Shown: positions 28,937-30,671 of the stretch, piece by piece
Layout: every line of letters begins with the position of its first letter
Position numbering within the stretch: position 1 is the first letter of the stretch
NCBI GenBank assembly: GCA_035289905.1
Contig: DATDVT010000002.1
Coordinates: forward strand, 1 to 30,671
DNA: 30,671 nucleotides
Source of the DNA: DATDVT01 sp035289905
GTDB taxonomy: Archaea; Nanobdellota; Nanobdellia; SCGC-AAA011-G17; GW2011-AR18
Reading direction: 5' to 3'
The notes under the pieces: generated by a model
What the model was told of the DNA's origin: nothing
Database searches by the model: none
Seen by the model: the letters and a program-made list of their open reading frames with translations, nothing else
Made by a program: the position numbers and the translations under genes

Positions 28937-30671
28937 TTAATCCTTTCTCATTTTCAAGAAGAACCTTCTTCTCCATAAAATAACTAATAATACAACAACC
29001 AATAAGATAGCAGTTAAAATTATTGATCTAAAACTACTTTTGCCATTAATCTCAAAAATTCTACTATCCGCATCAAACTCATCACCATAATAAGCTTCAA
29101 CACCAAAAACATACATTCCTGGCTGTAAACCTAAATTCTCAAATGTCTTCAAAATTGAATCTTGATCATTAATATCTTCTTCTAACTCATAAACAATCTT
29201 CCCAGTTAGATCTTTAATAAAATATCTTAAACTCACTCCTTCATTAGGGGCAACTAAACTAATCTGCGATTTCAAAATAGAATTTAAATTATATTTATCT
29301 TGATCTAAACTTAAACTAATATCAATAACATTTCCCATGCCATCAACAGTAACAACTACAGGAATATCTAATATATATGGATTATTACTTTCAACCCTTA
29401 AAGAACCAACATAAATACCCTCTTTAGCATTAGCCAAAACATTATAACTAATCTCTTCCTGAGAATTTGAGGTCATAACAAAACCATCTTTATCTAATTC
29501 AATAATATCTACAATCTCCCCTAATTTTTCAATATTTATAGTTAATAAATAATCCCTATTATTTTTAATTGTGAAGCTATCCTTTAAAAAACCCATAGGT
29601 TTTAACTCATAAGATAAATCCTTAATATTTAAATTAAAAGATGGTAACTCCCTTGGTGCCCCTGGATCATAATTATATAAATCATTATCCTCTTCACTAA
29701 TAAAATTTCCACCATCTCCAGGAATGGTTGTAACAGTAGATGACGCAGCACTAGGAATACTAACTGTAAACGAAACATTAGTTGAATTTTCATTATTCAA
29801 ACTATCGTTTGCATAAACAAAGACCCTATAAGTTCCACTTAAACTACTCAAAGTCGTACTAAAACTACCAGTATTACAAGTTAAACTTGTATTTGTTACC
29901 CCATTATTTATTGTATACCAACAAGAATCTAAATTAGTCTCTCCTACATTCCCTTGTAAACTAACACTTGAAGTAGAATATGTTGTAGATGTAGGACTCG
30001 TTATATTAATTGTAGGAAAAGTAGCATCTATAAAAAAAGTTCTATTAATACTCCAAGAACTATTAGCTTGACCATCATTAACAATTACCCTCCAATAATA
30101 CCTAGCATCAGTTAACGTAACATTTGTAAAATTAGTATAAATTGTATCATTATCATAAGTTAAACTACTAAAATCTAAATCATTATCTACTTGAATATGA
30201 TATTTTAATACATCTAAAGAATCATTATCTAAAGAAGCACTCCAATTAAGATAAATATTATTAGAATTAAATAAAGTATTATTTAAAGGGATAACTAAAC
30301 TAACATTTGTTGGCAGAGAATTATTAAGATAAATATTATTACTCAAAAAAGTAAAACCGTCATCAAAACCATCATTTAAAGTCACAGCAACAGAATAATT
30401 ATTATTTGAATTAGTTATATTTGAATATAATAAATTAATACTAGGTCCTGTATAATTCATAGCAATTATATCATCACCTGTCAATGTTTTATTTATTATA
30501 AAGACAGAATCTATTGTACCATTAAAGTATAGATTAGTAGCTCCATCAACATAATAATGTCCTAAAAGTGGCTTGCTTGTTGTTTGATGTCTTATACTTG
30601 CAGTAGTTGTTTCTTTTAACACACCATCAATATATAAAGTAACAGAGGTATCATTCATAACACAAACTGCA
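28937..30671 (-). CDS. Large surface protein with LamG-like, FN3/Ig-like and anchor modules; N-terminus beyond the window
   Basis: The frame is open to the right edge (residues before Met at 30658 continue as AVCV), so the protein is longer than the 577 residues visible. The first segment, TSVTLYIDGVLKETT then LYFNGTIDSVFIINKTL, is the end of a LamG/concanavalin-like domain. Next come an FN3-like module (LVIPLNNTLFNSNNIYLNWS), an Ig-like module (PTINITSPTSTTYSTSSVSL) and a Ser/Thr/Gly linker. The C-terminal 230 residues are homologous to the neighbour at 27944-28882, ending in a membrane helix (SIILTAILLVVVLLVILWRR). The first 300 residues are very rich in Asn-x-Ser/Thr sequons, so heavy N-glycosylation is likely. 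It probably mediates adhesion or forms part of the cell coat; no enzyme motif is visible. Confidence 0.75.
   Translation of the reverse strand, partial: AVCVMNDTSVTLYIDGVLKETTTASIRHQTTSKPLLGHYYVDGATNLYFNGTIDSVFIINKTLTGDDIIAMNYTGPSINLLYSNITNSNNNYSVAVTLNDGFDDGFTFLSNNIYLNNSLPTNVSLVIPLNNTLFNSNNIYLNWSASLDNDSLDVLKYHIQVDNDLDFSSLTYDNDTIYTNFTNVTLTDARYYWRVIVNDGQANSSWSINRTFFIDATFPTINITSPTSTTYSTSSVSLQGNVGETNLDSCWYTINNGVTNTSLTCNTGSFSTTLSSLSGTYRVFVYANDSLNNENSTNVSFTVSIPSAASSTVTTIPGDGGNFISEEDNDLYNYDPGAPRELPSFNLNIKDLSYELKPMGFLKDSFTIKNNRDYLLTINIEKLGEIVDIIELDKDGFVMTSNSQEEISYNVLANAKEGIYVGSLRVESNNPYILDIPVVVTVDGMGNVIDISLSLDQDKYNLNSILKSQISLVAPNEGVSLRYFIKDLTGKIVYELEEDINDQDSILKTFENLGLQPGMYVFGVEAYYGDEFDADSRIFEINGKSSFRSIILTAILLVVVLLVILWRRRFFLKMRKD

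Noticed and set aside
1..30671. Genome-wide reassignment of TAA, prompted by the NIKD release factor and the stop-containing frame
   Set aside because: TAA, TAG and TGA all end well-defined genes (serS and metG with TAA, the channel-like gene with TAG, the zinc protein with TGA), with C-termini at expected lengths. Only local readthrough remains conceivable.
1..30671. CRISPR arrays, insertion sequences and attachment sites
   Set aside because: I saw no regularly spaced direct repeats, transposase or integrase genes, or tRNA-end duplications. The repeat-like text in the surface protein genes is protein-domain repetition.

Overview
The window is very AT-rich and archaeal. It encodes an archaeal release factor (aRF1), RNA polymerase subunit RpoN, RNase P subunit Rpp21 and a Hef-type helicase-nuclease. 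Two tRNA genes carry introns with bulge-helix-bulge folds, and most genes or operons have a TATA element about 25 bp before the start codon (leaderless transcripts). Packed and overlapping genes, DPANN-style surface proteins and low GC suggest a small-genome DPANN archaeon (Woesearchaeales/Pacearchaeales-like). That placement is inference, not a phylogenetic result.

Layout. 1-6.5 kb: hef (cut by the left edge, minus strand), a decayed small gene, a hypoxanthine-type phosphoribosyltransferase facing a winged-helix regulator, serS, a TRASH-like zinc protein coupled to a metallophosphoesterase, and two membrane proteins. 6.5-7.8 kb: a short reading frame broken by three in-frame TAA codons, then an exported helical protein. 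7.9-13.1 kb: a valS-prf1 operon (minus strand) diverging from the Rpp21 gene, an orphan with a glycine-rich membrane-like tail, and an SprT-like metalloprotease. 13.2-16.2 kb: a MacB/LolCDE-like ABC operon whose middle gene is an exported Ig-like protein. 16.2-18.4 kb: rpoN, gene remnants, a small helical protein coupled to a PLP-aminotransferase-like protein, tRNA-Gly(CCC) with a 15-nt intron, and an orphan. 18.5-24.7 kb: a 574-residue orphan, metG with tRNA-Val(GAC) starting directly after its stop, an FMN reductase, a dCTP-deaminase/Nudix fusion split by a frameshift, and tRNA-Ile(GAU) with two introns, one in the T-loop. 24.8-30.7 kb: six mostly exported or membrane-anchored proteins on the minus strand, with a free-standing 5S rRNA gene on the plus strand among them.

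How it works together. Translation genes dominate (SerRS, ValRS, MetRS, aRF1, Rpp21, three tRNAs, 5S rRNA). A nucleotide group (phosphoribosyltransferase, Dcd-Nudix) handles salvage and pyrimidine dNTP supply. The right end looks like a cell-surface assembly, with two adjacent genes sharing the same C-terminal anchoring module. Base composition is strongly strand-asymmetric: the minus strand is G/T-rich, so minus-strand proteins are rich in V, G, F, D and L and plus-strand proteins in K, N, I and T. This suggests that the minus strand is the leading strand here.

Most notable: the twice-interrupted tRNA-Ile; the Dcd-Nudix fusion whose frame changes exactly at a G5 run; an aRF1 with NIKD in place of NIKS near a promoter-bearing frame with three in-frame UAA codons; and the metG/tRNA-Val/FMN-reductase overlap. 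I found no CRISPR array, intact mobile element or clear new defence system.
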